A stretch of DNA of 64,000 nucleotides. Origin: Mesorhizobium_K sp040049215 (GTDB lineage: Bacteria; Pseudomonadota; Alphaproteobacteria; Rhizobiales; Rhizobiaceae). Made by a program: the position numbers and the translations under genes. Where the stretch lies: NCBI RefSeq assembly GCF_040049215.1, contig NZ_JBDZDN010000001.1, forward strand, positions 930,001 to 994,000. The letters are read 5' to 3'. Of this stretch, positions 9,436 to 18,507 are shown in pieces; positions within the stretch are counted from its first letter, which is position 1; each line of letters starts with the position of its first letter. The notes beneath the pieces were generated by a model, which saw only the letters and a list, made by a program, of their open reading frames with translations, ran no database searches and was not told the DNA's origin.

Positions 9436-9963
9436 GTGAGCGTACAGGAATACATTGCGGAGGCGGGCCCCGAGCCCGCCAAGCCGCGGGGTTGGCTCGG
9501 CCTGTGGATGCGCTTCAGCGAGGGCATGGCGGCATTTCTCTTCGCCGTCATGTTCCTCGGATTCATGATCCAGATCGTCAGCCGGTATGTATTCAACATG
9601 CCGGTCTCCTGGTCGCTGGAGCTGTGCTCCATAGCCTATATCTGGGTCATCTTCTGGAGCTGCGGGATCCTTGTCAGCGAGCGCAGGCAGATCCTGTTCG
9701 ACCTGCTTTACAACAGATTTCCGCCACGCGCCCGCCGGGCGGTCGCCCTCTTCAATACGGCTACTCTCGGGCTGGTCTTCCTTGCCGCCATGCCGGGTGT
9801 CGTCGACTATCTGCTGTTTCTGGGCAGGCGCACCACGATGCTGCTCAAGCTTCCGATGGACATCGTCTATTCCTGCTTCGTCATCTTCATGCTGGCGGTC
9901 GTCGTTCAGGCTGCGATCCGCGTTCGCCGCCTGCTGGGTCGCCAGTGGCGTGCGGAACTCTAG
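9436..9963 (+). CDS. TRAP transporter small permease subunit (DctQ family)
   Basis: A 175-residue membrane protein starting at GTG 9436, two bases after the stop of the binding-protein gene. Four hydrophobic segments are visible, beginning around residues 35, 67, 105 and 140, matching the four-helix DctQ fold. ELCSIAYIWVIFWSCG is the characteristic second helix. It bridges the periplasmic binding protein and the large permease. No strong ribosome-binding site is seen, which fits translational coupling to the upstream gene. Confidence 0.88.
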   Translation: MSVQEYIAEAGPEPAKPRGWLGLWMRFSEGMAAFLFAVMFLGFMIQIVSRYVFNMPVSWSLELCSIAYIWVIFWSCGILVSERRQILFDLLYNRFPPRARRAVALFNTATLGLVFLAAMPGVVDYLLFLGRRTTMLLKLPMDIVYSCFVIFMLAVVVQAAIRVRRLLGRQWRAEL

Positions 9964-9972
9964 GGCTACGCC

Positions 9973-11283
9973 ATGAGCAGCGCCGCCTATGTGATGTTCA
10001 TCCTTTTTTTCGCGTGGTCCTTCCTGGGGATGCCGATCGGCCACGCAATGCTCGCCTCGGCGATCGTGTATCTGTTCATGACGGGTCAGGATATCGGCCT
10101 CGTCGCGTCGCAGAGCCTGAACGGCCTCTTCAACAGTTTCGTCCTGATGGCGGTGCCGCTGTTCATCTTCTCGGCGGAGATCATGAACGCCTCGAAGATC
10201 ACCGATCGTCTCTTCCAGTACGCGAACCTGATGGTCGGCCGTTTCCGCGGCGGCCTTGCCCATGTGAACATCGTCGCCAGCGTCATCTTTTCCGGGATGA
10301 GCGGCAGCGCGCTTGCGGACGCGGCAGGCCCGGGAAAGCTCGAGGTCGACATGATGGTGAAGGCCGGCTATTCGCCCGGCTTCTCCGCGGCGCTCTCCAC
10401 CACATCGGCGATTATCGGACCGATCATTCCGCCGTCGATCCCGATGATCCTCTATGGCGTGGTGACAAACACCTCGATCGGCTACCTGTTCATCGGCGGC
10501 ATCATACCGGGTCTGTTGCTGGCGGCCGCCCAGTCGGGCGTGGTCGTCTATCTCGCGCGCCGGCGAAACTTTCCGACCGAAGTTCCGCCGACGATCGACG
10601 AAGCGGTGCGCGCGACCTTCAGTGCGCTCCCGGCTCTGATGATCCCCGCCATCATGCTCGGCGGCATATACAGCGGCGCGTTCACTCCCACGGAGGCCGC
10701 GGCGGTGTGCGCGATGTTCGGCCTTCTGCTTGCCTTCCTATGGTACCGCTCCTTCTCCTTCGCCGACCTCTACAAGGTGCTGGTTGAATCCTCCCGTTCG
10801 ACCGGGATCGTCGCGGTGACGATTGCCGGAGCGCTGGTCATGAACTGGATCGTGGCGGCGGAGCAGATTCCCTCGCATATGGGGGTCTGGCTCTCTTCGC
10901 TCGACATGCCGCCGCTGATGTTCCTGCTGATCGTGAACCTGTTGTTCCTCGTTCTCGGCGCGTTCCTGGACACGCTTCTGATGCTGCTGATCATCGTGCC
11001 GATCCTCATGCCGACGGTCATCAGCCTGGGAATCGACCCCGTTCATTTCGGCGTCGTGTCGGTGGTGAACATGATGATCGGCCTGGTGACGCCGCCAATG
11101 GGCGAACTCGTCTTCCTCATCGCCGGCGTTTCAGGGATCAAGGTCGCGGACATCACCAAGGAGCTGTGGATATTCCTCGCCGTCCTGATCGCAATGCTTC
11201 TTGTACTTGTGCTCTTTCCGGGCATCACGCTCTGGTTGCCCGAAATGATGGGATATCAACCGCTCCGCCTGCCCGCGGGCTGA
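9973..11283 (+). CDS. TRAP transporter large permease subunit (DctM family)
   Basis: A 436-residue polytopic protein with about twelve hydrophobic segments across its length. Family motifs include SGMSGSALADAAGPG, then IGPIIPPSIPMILYG, and near the C-terminus GLVTPPMGELVF. It uses the ion gradient to drive uptake of the ligand delivered by the binding protein. It begins nine bases after the small permease gene and is of full family length. With the two preceding genes it makes a complete, apparently functional TRAP system. Confidence 0.92.
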   Translation: MSSAAYVMFILFFAWSFLGMPIGHAMLASAIVYLFMTGQDIGLVASQSLNGLFNSFVLMAVPLFIFSAEIMNASKITDRLFQYANLMVGRFRGGLAHVNIVASVIFSGMSGSALADAAGPGKLEVDMMVKAGYSPGFSAALSTTSAIIGPIIPPSIPMILYGVVTNTSIGYLFIGGIIPGLLLAAAQSGVVVYLARRRNFPTEVPPTIDEAVRATFSALPALMIPAIMLGGIYSGAFTPTEAAAVCAMFGLLLAFLWYRSFSFADLYKVLVESSRSTGIVAVTIAGALVMNWIVAAEQIPSHMGVWLSSLDMPPLMFLLIVNLLFLVLGAFLDTLLMLLIIVPILMPTVISLGIDPVHFGVVSVVNMMIGLVTPPMGELVFLIAGVSGIKVADITKELWIFLAVLIAMLLVLVLFPGITLWLPEMMGYQPLRLPAG

Positions 11284-11325
11284 GCACGCAACCTCCTTCG
11301 ATACATCCAAGAAAGAAGACCAAGC

Positions 11326-12795
11326 ATGCCTGCGATGAAAGAACTCGTGAAAGGCGCGGATCGCTACAAGCACTTCATCGGCGGACAGTGGGTCGAGTCC
11401 ACGGTCAAGGAGTGGATCGACGTCGAGAACCCCGCGACCGAACAGGTGATCGCCTCCGTGCCGAACGGCAGTCCGGACGACGCCGACCGCGCGCTGGTCG
11501 CGGCGCGATCCGCCCAACCGGCCTGGGAAGCAATGCCGCCGGCTTCGCGCGGACAGCTGCTCAGGGATCTCGGACGCCTGATCCTGGAGAACCGCGAGCG
11601 GCTCGCGCGCATCGTGGTGGCGGAGCAGGGAAAGCCTATCCAGGAGGCGCGCGGGGAGATCGAAGGTGCGGCCCTCTACCTCACCTATGCGGCCGAGGAA
11701 GCGCGCCGCATCACCGGCGACATCATTCCTTCCGACATGCCGGACGAGCAGATCTGGATCCAGCGCGTCGCGCATGGAGTCGTGCTTGCCCTGACGGCCT
11801 GGAACTATCCAGCCGCCCTGATGTGCCGCAAGATCGGTCCCGCTCTGGTCGCCGGCAACACGGTGGTGGTCAAGGCGCATGAGGGCACGCCCGTCTCCGC
11901 CTTCGAGATTGCACAGCTTTCAGTCCAGGCCGATTTCCCGCCCGGCGTCATCAACGTGGTCAGCGGCACCGGCGAAGGCATCGGCGCTGCGCTCGTGCGG
12001 CATCCGATCCCGCGTCTGATCACGCTCACCGGCAGCGTGCGGGCGGGCAAGGAGATTTTCCGCAACTCGGCCGATGACCTCAAGCTGCTGAGGCTCGAAC
12101 TCGGCGGCAAGGCGCCTTTCATAGTCGCGGAGGACGCCGACATCCCCGCGGCGGTTCGCGCGGCGGTGCTTTCCCGTTTCGAGAATTGCGGCCAGATCTG
12201 CATCTGCAATGAGCGCATGTATGTCCACAAGAAGGTTGCCGGCGAGTTCACCGAGCGCTTCGTCCACGCGGTCAAGACCTTGAAGGTCGGCGACCCGACG
12301 ACACTGGTCGATGTCGGCCCGAAATTCAGCAAACCGGAACTCGAAAAGGTCGAGCGCATGGTCGACCAGGCCACTCAGGCGGGGGCGGAGATCCTGACGG
12401 GCGGCGGGCGGATGCGCGGAGAGGAATTCGCGCGGGGACACTGGTTCGAGCCGACCGTCATGTCGGTGAACGACAACCAGATGCGCATTATGCAGGACGA
12501 GATATTCGGACCGGTTGTGCCGATCATGACGGTCGGCGATTTCGACGAGGGCCTGCGCCTTGCCAACGAATCCCGCTATGGCCTCTCCGCTTATGTGTTC
12601 ACGAAGGACATGCGCCGCATGATGCGGCTGGTGCGCGAGCTGAAATTCGGCGAAATCTACGTCAACCGCCCCGGCGGCGATGCGGTCCACGCCCATCACG
12701 CCGGCATTCGCGACAGCGGCATCGGCGGCGAGGACGGCAAGTATGGTCTGGACGCGTATTTCCAGAAGAAGACGATGTACATCAACTATGCCTGA
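11326..12795 (+). CDS. Aldehyde dehydrogenase, AldA-like (lactaldehyde/glycolaldehyde dehydrogenase type)
   Basis: A 489-residue NAD(P)-dependent aldehyde dehydrogenase. AWNY (158-161) lies at the cofactor site, the general base is E258 in LELGG and the catalytic cysteine is C292 in NCGQICICN. The protein follows E. coli AldA closely in remembered sequence, including the ending pattern of SGIGGxDGKYGL. One oddity is VVKAHEGTP where VIKPSE is usual. It probably oxidises the small aldehyde released by one of the locus's aldolases to a carboxylate. It sits 42 bases after the TRAP large permease in the same operon. Confidence 0.85.
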   Translation: MPAMKELVKGADRYKHFIGGQWVESTVKEWIDVENPATEQVIASVPNGSPDDADRALVAARSAQPAWEAMPPASRGQLLRDLGRLILENRERLARIVVAEQGKPIQEARGEIEGAALYLTYAAEEARRITGDIIPSDMPDEQIWIQRVAHGVVLALTAWNYPAALMCRKIGPALVAGNTVVVKAHEGTPVSAFEIAQLSVQADFPPGVINVVSGTGEGIGAALVRHPIPRLITLTGSVRAGKEIFRNSADDLKLLRLELGGKAPFIVAEDADIPAAVRAAVLSRFENCGQICICNERMYVHKKVAGEFTERFVHAVKTLKVGDPTTLVDVGPKFSKPELEKVERMVDQATQAGAEILTGGGRMRGEEFARGHWFEPTVMSVNDNQMRIMQDEIFGPVVPIMTVGDFDEGLRLANESRYGLSAYVFTKDMRRMMRLVRELKFGEIYVNRPGGDAVHAHHAGIRDSGIGGEDGKYGLDAYFQKKTMYINYA

Positions 12796-12822
12796 CGGTC
12801 CGCGCGGCCCGAGGACGGGACG

Positions 12823-13821
12823 GTGAATCTCGCCGCCTGGCTCGGTATCGCTGATCCACCCGGCCAGCCTCCCGACAGGCGCCCGGCAGTGTTGCTCGAC
12901 GGCAGCGCGCGCCATGTCGAGGCGATTTGGCCGGTCGTCGATGCCGCGCTTCGCCGGCGCGCCGACTATCGCCTGATCATCGCTGTCCCCGAGGTCGAGC
13001 GCGAGGCCGCGCAGCGGCGTTTCAGCCACGAGCGCGTGGTGGCGAAGCCGGCGCTGGCGGGTGCGCTTCGCCGCAAGCAGGACATGGCACTCGTGATCGA
13101 TGCGAGCGCCAAGCCGGAGACGGTGTCCCAAGCCATCGACGGACTGCCTCGCCTGCGCGAACCCGACGGCGGTGTGCTCGGCAGCTTGGCTGCGACGTTG
13201 CTCCCTCTTCTTGGCGCGCGTCGGATCGCTACCATGACAGCGCTCGGCGAAGCGCTCGGCTCGCCCGACACTATCTTGTGCCTCGGCAACGGCCCGACCT
13301 CGGAAGATCCCGCTGTCGGCGCTTATGCCGACGCAACGCTCTTTCGCGTAAACTGGACCTGGCGCGCACGCGGCAGGATGACGCTGCCGGCCGCCGTGTT
13401 CACCGCCGATCCGGATCTGCCGCCCGAAGGTTCAAAGGCAGTTCTGATCTTCCCGCGAGCCTCCATCGGACGCCTGGTGCTCACGCAGCATCTCCTCGCG
13501 CTGCGACCGCCGCCCGCCGGCTATCTGTTCGCCGACGAATTGTCGCCAGCGGTCGCGGATCTGCGCGCGCCCGTCATTCCCACCAACGGCGCGTTGATGA
13601 TCGCGGTGGCCGCGGCTCTGAGGCCGCGCCGGCTGGCGATCGCCGGCATGGACCTCTATCGCCACCCGGAAGGGCGATACCCCGGCAGCGATGCGGTGGA
13701 AGGCTACGCGCGCGGCCACAGCGCCGGCTGCGACCTCGCCGCGATCGGCAAGGCGCTGGAAAATTTCGCCGGCGATGTCGCGATTCTCAGCCCCAATCTG
13801 GCGGCCGCACTGAAGAAGTAG
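12823..13821 (+). CDS. GT42 (CstI/CstII) sialyltransferase-like protein
   Basis: A 332-residue protein starting at GTG 12823 behind a GAGGA site. Its C-terminal two thirds follow the order of conserved elements of GT42 sialyltransferases: GNGP (155-158), FRVN (174-177), PTNGALM (253-259), GMDLY (275-279), a second tyrosine Y286 and GHSAGCD with H299, then ILSPN (321-325). In CstII the two tyrosines and this histidine are catalytic. About 150 N-terminal residues do not resemble CstII. The location at the end of a transporter/dehydrogenase operon is odd for a glycosyltransferase. An alternative is a DUF115/MptE-like fold with the same G-G-P motif. Family resemblance was judged from memory only. 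Confidence 0.6.
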   Translation: MNLAAWLGIADPPGQPPDRRPAVLLDGSARHVEAIWPVVDAALRRRADYRLIIAVPEVEREAAQRRFSHERVVAKPALAGALRRKQDMALVIDASAKPETVSQAIDGLPRLREPDGGVLGSLAATLLPLLGARRIATMTALGEALGSPDTILCLGNGPTSEDPAVGAYADATLFRVNWTWRARGRMTLPAAVFTADPDLPPEGSKAVLIFPRASIGRLVLTQHLLALRPPPAGYLFADELSPAVADLRAPVIPTNGALMIAVAAALRPRRLAIAGMDLYRHPEGRYPGSDAVEGYARGHSAGCDLAAIGKALENFAGDVAILSPNLAAALKK

Positions 13822-14017
13822 CGCCCTGCTGCTTCGGATCGCTCATCAGCCTGCCGTCGACCGCCCAGTCGTCGCGCGCGACGCGCGCAAAGACGACATT
13901 GATGGATTCAGGCGCGCAGCGCAGGATGCGGGCGCCTTCGCGCGTCACCATCTCGGCGAACTCGCGTTTCTGCTCGACGGTCCGGCCTTCCAGCAACTCG
14001 ACCCGGATGATAGGCAT
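13787..14017 (-). CDS. Tautomerase family protein (4-oxalocrotonate tautomerase type)
   Basis: A 76-residue protein beginning MPIIRVELLEGRT, so that removal of the initiator exposes Pro1, the catalytic base of 4-OT-type tautomerases. The helix following it (VEQKREFAEMV) and the segment INVVFARV are typical. These enzymes interconvert enol and keto forms of 2-oxo acids. The 3' end overlaps the convergent GT42-like gene by 35 bases. It lies 11 bases downstream of the UxaA-family gene and is probably co-transcribed with it. The tail after about residue 62 is longer than in the shortest family members. Confidence 0.85.
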   Translation of the reverse strand: MPIIRVELLEGRTVEQKREFAEMVTREGARILRCAPESINVVFARVARDDWAVDGRLMSDPKQQGATSSVRPPDWG

Positions 14018-14028
14018 TCATTCTACTC

Positions 14029-15570
14029 CTAGAGCCAGGCGTTGACGTGCCAGGGCGCGAACTCGTCCTCGCCGTAGCCGAGCATTTCGCTTCGGGTAGG
14101 CGCGCCGGACGCTGTCGCGAGCATGGCCCGGAAGATCCGCTCGCCCATCTCGTCCACTCCGGCGGAGCCGTCGAGGATTTCGCCGCAGTTGATGTCCATG
14201 TCGTCTTCCATGCGCCTGAACATCGGCGTGTTGGTCGCGAGCTTCAGCGACGGAGCCGGACGGCAGCCGAAGCAGGAACCGCGGCCGGTGGTGAAGCAGA
14301 TGAGATTCGCGCCGCCCGCGACCTGGCCTGTCGCAGAGATCGGATCGAAGCCGGGGGAATCCATGAAGACCAGCCCGCGCGTCACCGGCCGATCCGCATA
14401 GGCGATAACGTCGGCGAGGTTGGTGCTGCCTCCCTTGGCGACGGCGCCGAGCGACTTTTCCAGAATTGTCGTCAGGCCGCCCGCCTTGTTTCCCGGCGAT
14501 GGATTGTTGTCGAGCCCGGCCGGTTCGTCGCGGGTGTGATCTTCCCACCAGGAGAGCAGGCCGATCAGCTTCTCGCCGACCTCGCGGTTCACCGCCCGCT
14601 CGAGCAGCAGGTTTTCGGCGCCGTAGATCTCCGGCGTCTCCGACAGGATTGCCGTGCCGCTGAAGGCGACCAGCCGGTCGACGGCGGCGCCGAGAGCGGG
14701 ATTGGCCGTGATGCCTGAAAAGCTGTCGGAGCCGCCGCATTGCAGCCCGACCGTCAACTCGCTGGCGGGGATCGGCTCACGGCGTGCTCGCGAAGCGATG
14801 GCCAGCATCTCCTCGACCGCGGCGATGCCGGCCTGCACGCTGGCGCGCGTGCCGCCGAGATCCTGCATCACCAGCGTGCGCAAGAGCGGCCCTTCCACCA
14901 AGTTCTCGTCGCGCATGAGCGCCGCGATCTGGTTGTCCTCGCAGCCAAGCCCGACCAGAAGGATGCCGCAGAAGTTCGGATGCCGCGCATAGCCGCCGAG
15001 GGTGCGGCGGAGCATGCCCATGGAACGCCCGCCCTCCGAGACGCTGCAGCCGGACTTGTGCGTCAGCGCCACCACCCCGTCAACGCCCGGGAAATCGTTG
15101 AGCGCCGCGGGGTTGCGGAAATGATCGGCGATCATCCGCGCCACCAGCGACGAGCAGTTTACGGAGGTCAGGATGCCGACATAGTTGCGTGTGCCGGCCC
15201 GCCCGTCCGCCCGAAGGAAACCGCGGAAGGTCGGGATGTCCGCAGCGGGTACAAGCGCCGCATTGCTCAGCCGCGTGCCGATCCGCCGCTCGGCCAGCGA
15301 TTGTTCGAAGCCGAGATTATGCGTGTGGACATGCGCACCTGCCGCAATCGCCTCGGTGGCGAGGCCGATCGGCTGCCCGAGCCGATGCAGCGTTGCACCC
15401 GGCATGAGCGAAACCAGCGACACCTTGTGTCCGAACGGGATCGGCTCGCGCGCCACGAACGCAAACGGCGCGAGCGTTTCGCCCTGAGCGATGTCGCGCA
15501 TGGCGACCGCAACCTCGTCGACCGCGCGCAATTGCAATGCGATGCTGGGGGAATGCTGCGCGATCGACAT
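14029..15570 (-). CDS. UxaA family hydrolase (altronate/galactarate dehydratase type)
   Basis: A 513-residue protein with two parts: an N-terminal SAF-like domain (about residues 15-100) and the large altronate-dehydratase C-terminal domain containing FRADGRAGTRNY, HKSGCS and LQCGGSDSFSG. The family dehydrates aldonic or aldaric acids to 2-keto-3-deoxy acids with help of iron. UxaA/GarD enzymes normally hand their product to an aldolase of the KDG/DapA type, of which this locus has two. It is transcribed toward the tautomerase and away from the GntR gene, which lies just upstream (12-base gap). Confidence 0.87.
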   Translation of the reverse strand: MSIAQHSPSIALQLRAVDEVAVAMRDIAQGETLAPFAFVAREPIPFGHKVSLVSLMPGATLHRLGQPIGLATEAIAAGAHVHTHNLGFEQSLAERRIGTRLSNAALVPAADIPTFRGFLRADGRAGTRNYVGILTSVNCSSLVARMIADHFRNPAALNDFPGVDGVVALTHKSGCSVSEGGRSMGMLRRTLGGYARHPNFCGILLVGLGCEDNQIAALMRDENLVEGPLLRTLVMQDLGGTRASVQAGIAAVEEMLAIASRARREPIPASELTVGLQCGGSDSFSGITANPALGAAVDRLVAFSGTAILSETPEIYGAENLLLERAVNREVGEKLIGLLSWWEDHTRDEPAGLDNNPSPGNKAGGLTTILEKSLGAVAKGGSTNLADVIAYADRPVTRGLVFMDSPGFDPISATGQVAGGANLICFTTGRGSCFGCRPAPSLKLATNTPMFRRMEDDMDINCGEILDGSAGVDEMGERIFRAMLATASGAPTRSEMLGYGEDEFAPWHVNAWL

Positions 15571-15582
15571 GAGCCTTGCCGT

Positions 15583-16284
15583 TCAGACGCTTTCGGCGGC
15601 GATGCGACCCGGCTGGACGCCCGGCTGCAGCGACGCAGTCAGCAGCCTGACTTCGGCTTCGTTGTGGCTTCGCGCCAGGCGCTCGGCGCGGTCGGCGTCT
15701 CCGGCGATCACCGCCTCGATCAGTTCCTTGTGCTCGGCAATGAGCCCGTCATAGTCCTTGGGCAAGAAGCCGGACTGCACCATGTGGAACCGCACCTGGT
15801 GCATGATCAGTCGGTGCTGCTCGGCAAGACGGCGGTGCCGCGCCAGCGCAATGATGGCGGCGTGCAAATCGAAATCGATGTCGGTGGCGTCCTGGAAACG
15901 CCGCTCGCTGATTGCCCGAAGCAGTTCGGAGCCAATCGTGCGCAGCCGGCCGGCGTCCTCGGGGGTGACATTAGCTGCCGCGAGGCTTGCGCCCAGCCCC
16001 TCCAGCGCGCCGCGCAGCGTGTAGATCTCCCACCCATCCGTGGTGGAAGAGCCCGATACTTCCCAGCGGGTGAAGGCGACCTGCTTGACCAGCCCCTCGC
16101 TGGCAAGCTGCGCCAGCGCGGAGCGAACGGTCCCGCGGCTGACCTCGAGTTCTTCGGAGAGCTGGGTTTCCAGGAGCCGGCTGTTGGCGGGAAATATTCC
16201 GTCCAGGATATGTGAGCGGATGTGGTCCGCGGCACGTCGGTCGAGTTGGCGTTTTTCCGCCTTCAAGCTGGTGAGCTTCGCCAT
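15583..16284 (-). CDS. GntR family transcriptional regulator, FCD subfamily
   Basis: A 233-residue regulator. The N-terminal winged helix-turn-helix includes ADHIRSHILDGIFPAN and LSEELEVSRGTVRSAL. The C-terminal all-helical FCD domain carries metal/ligand residues in DFDLHAAII and EHKELIEAV and a histidine near LARSHNEAE. FCD regulators sense carboxylic acids. I chose the ATG at MAKLTSL (16284); the frame extends 37 codons further upstream through the promoter. It is divergent from hyuA and upstream of the UxaA gene, and likely represses the locus until the substrate appears. Confidence 0.87.
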   Translation of the reverse strand: MAKLTSLKAEKRQLDRRAADHIRSHILDGIFPANSRLLETQLSEELEVSRGTVRSALAQLASEGLVKQVAFTRWEVSGSSTTDGWEIYTLRGALEGLGASLAAANVTPEDAGRLRTIGSELLRAISERRFQDATDIDFDLHAAIIALARHRRLAEQHRLIMHQVRFHMVQSGFLPKDYDGLIAEHKELIEAVIAGDADRAERLARSHNEAEVRLLTASLQPGVQPGRIAAESV

Positions 16285-16423
16285 TGATTCTCGCAAAATT
16301 CCTGATGTCCTCTCCTCATACGAGGGACCAGAAACGCGCGCAACTAAAATTGCTGACAATTGGCGATTGACAAACGCCGAGCGAAGCGCCCACAACTTTG
16401 TTGAATGTCAGCAATGGTGATGA
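16285..16423. promoter_or_regulatory. Divergent gntR/hyuA promoter region with inverted-repeat candidate operator
   Basis: ATTGCTGACA at 16349-16358 is the exact reverse complement of TGTCAGCAAT at 16406-16415, a 10-base inverted repeat with a 47-base spacer. The right arm ends eight bases before the hyuA start codon. A further ATTGACAA at 16366-16373 lies between them. The first arm is itself part of a near-palindrome, ATTGCTGACAAT. This layout fits autoregulation by the adjacent GntR protein. Confidence 0.5.
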
Positions 16424-18496
16424 ATGTCTCGCACGGTCCGGATCGGAGTTGATGTCGGGGGAACCTTCACGGATTTCGTGATGCTGGTTGGCGACGGTTC
16501 AACCGTCGCCCTGAAAATTGCCTCCACGCCGATTCAGCCCGAACTCGCGGTGATCGAGGGCATCCGGACGCTTCTCGCGCAGGCCGCGATCGGCCCAGCG
16601 TCCGTGTCCGAGATTCTGCATGGAACGACGGTCGGGTCGAACACGCTGCTTCAGAAGACGGGCGCGCGCTGCGGACTGATCACCACCGCCGGCTTCCGGG
16701 ACGTTCTCGAGATCGGCCGGGTGCGGACGCCGACGATGTTCGACCTGTCCTGGAGGAAGCCGGAGCCGCTGGTGCCGCGGCGCTGGCGCATCGAAGTCAA
16801 GGAGCGCATCGCGGCCGACGGCTCCGTGCTGGAACCGCTCGACACGGGCGAGATCCTGGAAGCCGGTCGCCTCCTGGTCGGCCAGGGGATCGATTCGATC
16901 GCAATCTGCTTCCTCAATTCTTACGTGAACCCCGCGCACGAGCAGGCGGCCGCCCGCGTGCTCGCGACTGCATTTCCCGGCCTCCCGGTCACGGCGTCCG
17001 TCGACGTATTGCCGTCGATGGGCGAATACGAACGCTGCTCCACCACGGTCGTGAATGCCTATGTCGTGCCGACGCTGCGCGGCTATCTGAAGCGGCTCGA
17101 ACAGGAATTGCGGGCGATCGGCCTCGATGCGCCGCTGTTGATCGGCAACTCCAACGGTGGCCTCTCGACGGCCGCCGTCGCCCAGGCGAAGCCGGTCTTC
17201 TTCGTTACCTCCGGTCGGGCTTCCGGCGCGGTGGGCGCGGCTCGGCTCGGCATGAGCATCGGATGCGCCGACCTGATCGCCTTCGACATGGGCGGCACCA
17301 CGGCTTCCGCGACCATGGTGCGTGGCGGCGATGTCAGCCGCACCCACGAATACGAATTCCGCGACGGCATCTCGACGCCCAGCCGCTTCATCAAGGCGGG
17401 CGGCTACATGATGCGCGTCCCGACTGTCGATGTCGCGGAGGTCGGCAGTGGCGCCGGTTCAATCGCCTCGCTTGACGAAGGCGGCCTGTTGCGCGTCGGC
17501 CCCGTCTCCGCGGGCGCCTTGCCGGGGCCGGCCTGCTACGGGCTCGGCGGCGACCGGCCCACGGTTACTGACGCCAATGTGGCGCTCGGCCTGTTGCCGA
17601 CGAAGCTCGGCGGCGGATCGCTGCAACTCGACCCTGAAGCTGCTCGGACCGCGATTGCGCGTCATATCGCCGAGCCCGGCCGCCTGACGGTTGACGATGC
17701 GGCGCAGGGCATCCGGGACCTGGTCAACGCCAATATGGCAAGGGCCATCCGCGCGGTGACGGTGGAGCGCGGGCTCGATCCGCGCGATTTCATGCTGCTC
17801 GCCTTTGGAGGATCGGGACCGGTGCACGCCTGCGACGTGGCGACGACGCTCGGCATGAAGCGCGTGCTCTTTCCCGCCACGCCCGGGGTTTTCACGGCGG
17901 CGGGCATGCTCGCCAGCCGTCTCGAACATCATTTCCTGCGATCCTTCGCCCACTATCTCGACAGGCTCGACATACAGGCACTGATCTCGACGCGGCGCGA
18001 GATGGAGGACGATGCGCGCAAGGCCTTCGCCACTGAAGGTCATGCCGCGGCTGCGCTAGACTTCGCGTTCTCGCTCGACATGCGGTTCCAGGGGCAGGAA
18101 GCGTCGCTTCCGGTGCCGCTTCCCGTGGCGCCTGAGGCCGCCGCGCTGCGCGGCGCGTTCCTCAACGCCTATCGTGAGACCTATGGATATGCCTCGGACG
18201 ACCGGGTCGAGATCGTGGCTGTCCGTCTCGCGGCCACCCGCGGAGATGGGCAGGTGCTCGATTTTTCGTCGCTGCGACGCCCGCGCCTGGCCGGTGGCGC
18301 CGGACGGCAAACCCGCCGCGCCTTTTTCGGCAGGGAGCAGGGTTGGATCGACGCTCCCGTCCTCAAGCGGGCCGGCCTCGACGCTTCGACCATCGGCCCA
18401 CTCATCGTGGAGAGCGACGACTGCACCATCGTTATCCCCGTCGGGGCAACAGCGGATACGGACGGGACCGGCAACCTGCTCGTCACGCTCGCCTGA
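16424..18496 (+). CDS. hyuA: Hydantoinase/oxoprolinase family protein, HyuA type
   Basis: A 690-residue protein. It has the N-terminal DVGGTFTDF phosphate-binding motif (9-17), the central FDMGGTTA motif of the ASKHA fold and the LAFGGSGPVHA segment near residue 465. HyuA/HyuB proteins form ATP-dependent cyclic-imide or lactam hydrolases (N-methylhydantoinase, 5-oxoprolinase) or acetone/acetophenone carboxylases. It starts at ATG 16424, directly beyond the candidate operator. HyuB follows 11 bases later. The pair may open a ring or carboxylate an intermediate of the locus; substrate unknown. Confidence 0.9.
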   Translation: MSRTVRIGVDVGGTFTDFVMLVGDGSTVALKIASTPIQPELAVIEGIRTLLAQAAIGPASVSEILHGTTVGSNTLLQKTGARCGLITTAGFRDVLEIGRVRTPTMFDLSWRKPEPLVPRRWRIEVKERIAADGSVLEPLDTGEILEAGRLLVGQGIDSIAICFLNSYVNPAHEQAAARVLATAFPGLPVTASVDVLPSMGEYERCSTTVVNAYVVPTLRGYLKRLEQELRAIGLDAPLLIGNSNGGLSTAAVAQAKPVFFVTSGRASGAVGAARLGMSIGCADLIAFDMGGTTASATMVRGGDVSRTHEYEFRDGISTPSRFIKAGGYMMRVPTVDVAEVGSGAGSIASLDEGGLLRVGPVSAGALPGPACYGLGGDRPTVTDANVALGLLPTKLGGGSLQLDPEAARTAIARHIAEPGRLTVDDAAQGIRDLVNANMARAIRAVTVERGLDPRDFMLLAFGGSGPVHACDVATTLGMKRVLFPATPGVFTAAGMLASRLEHHFLRSFAHYLDRLDIQALISTRREMEDDARKAFATEGHAAAALDFAFSLDMRFQGQEASLPVPLPVAPEAAALRGAFLNAYRETYGYASDDRVEIVAVRLAATRGDGQVLDFSSLRRPRLAGGAGRQTRRAFFGREQGWIDAPVLKRAGLDASTIGPLIVESDDCTIVIPVGATADTDGTGNLLVTLA

Positions 18497-18507
18497 GGAG
18501 GCAGACC

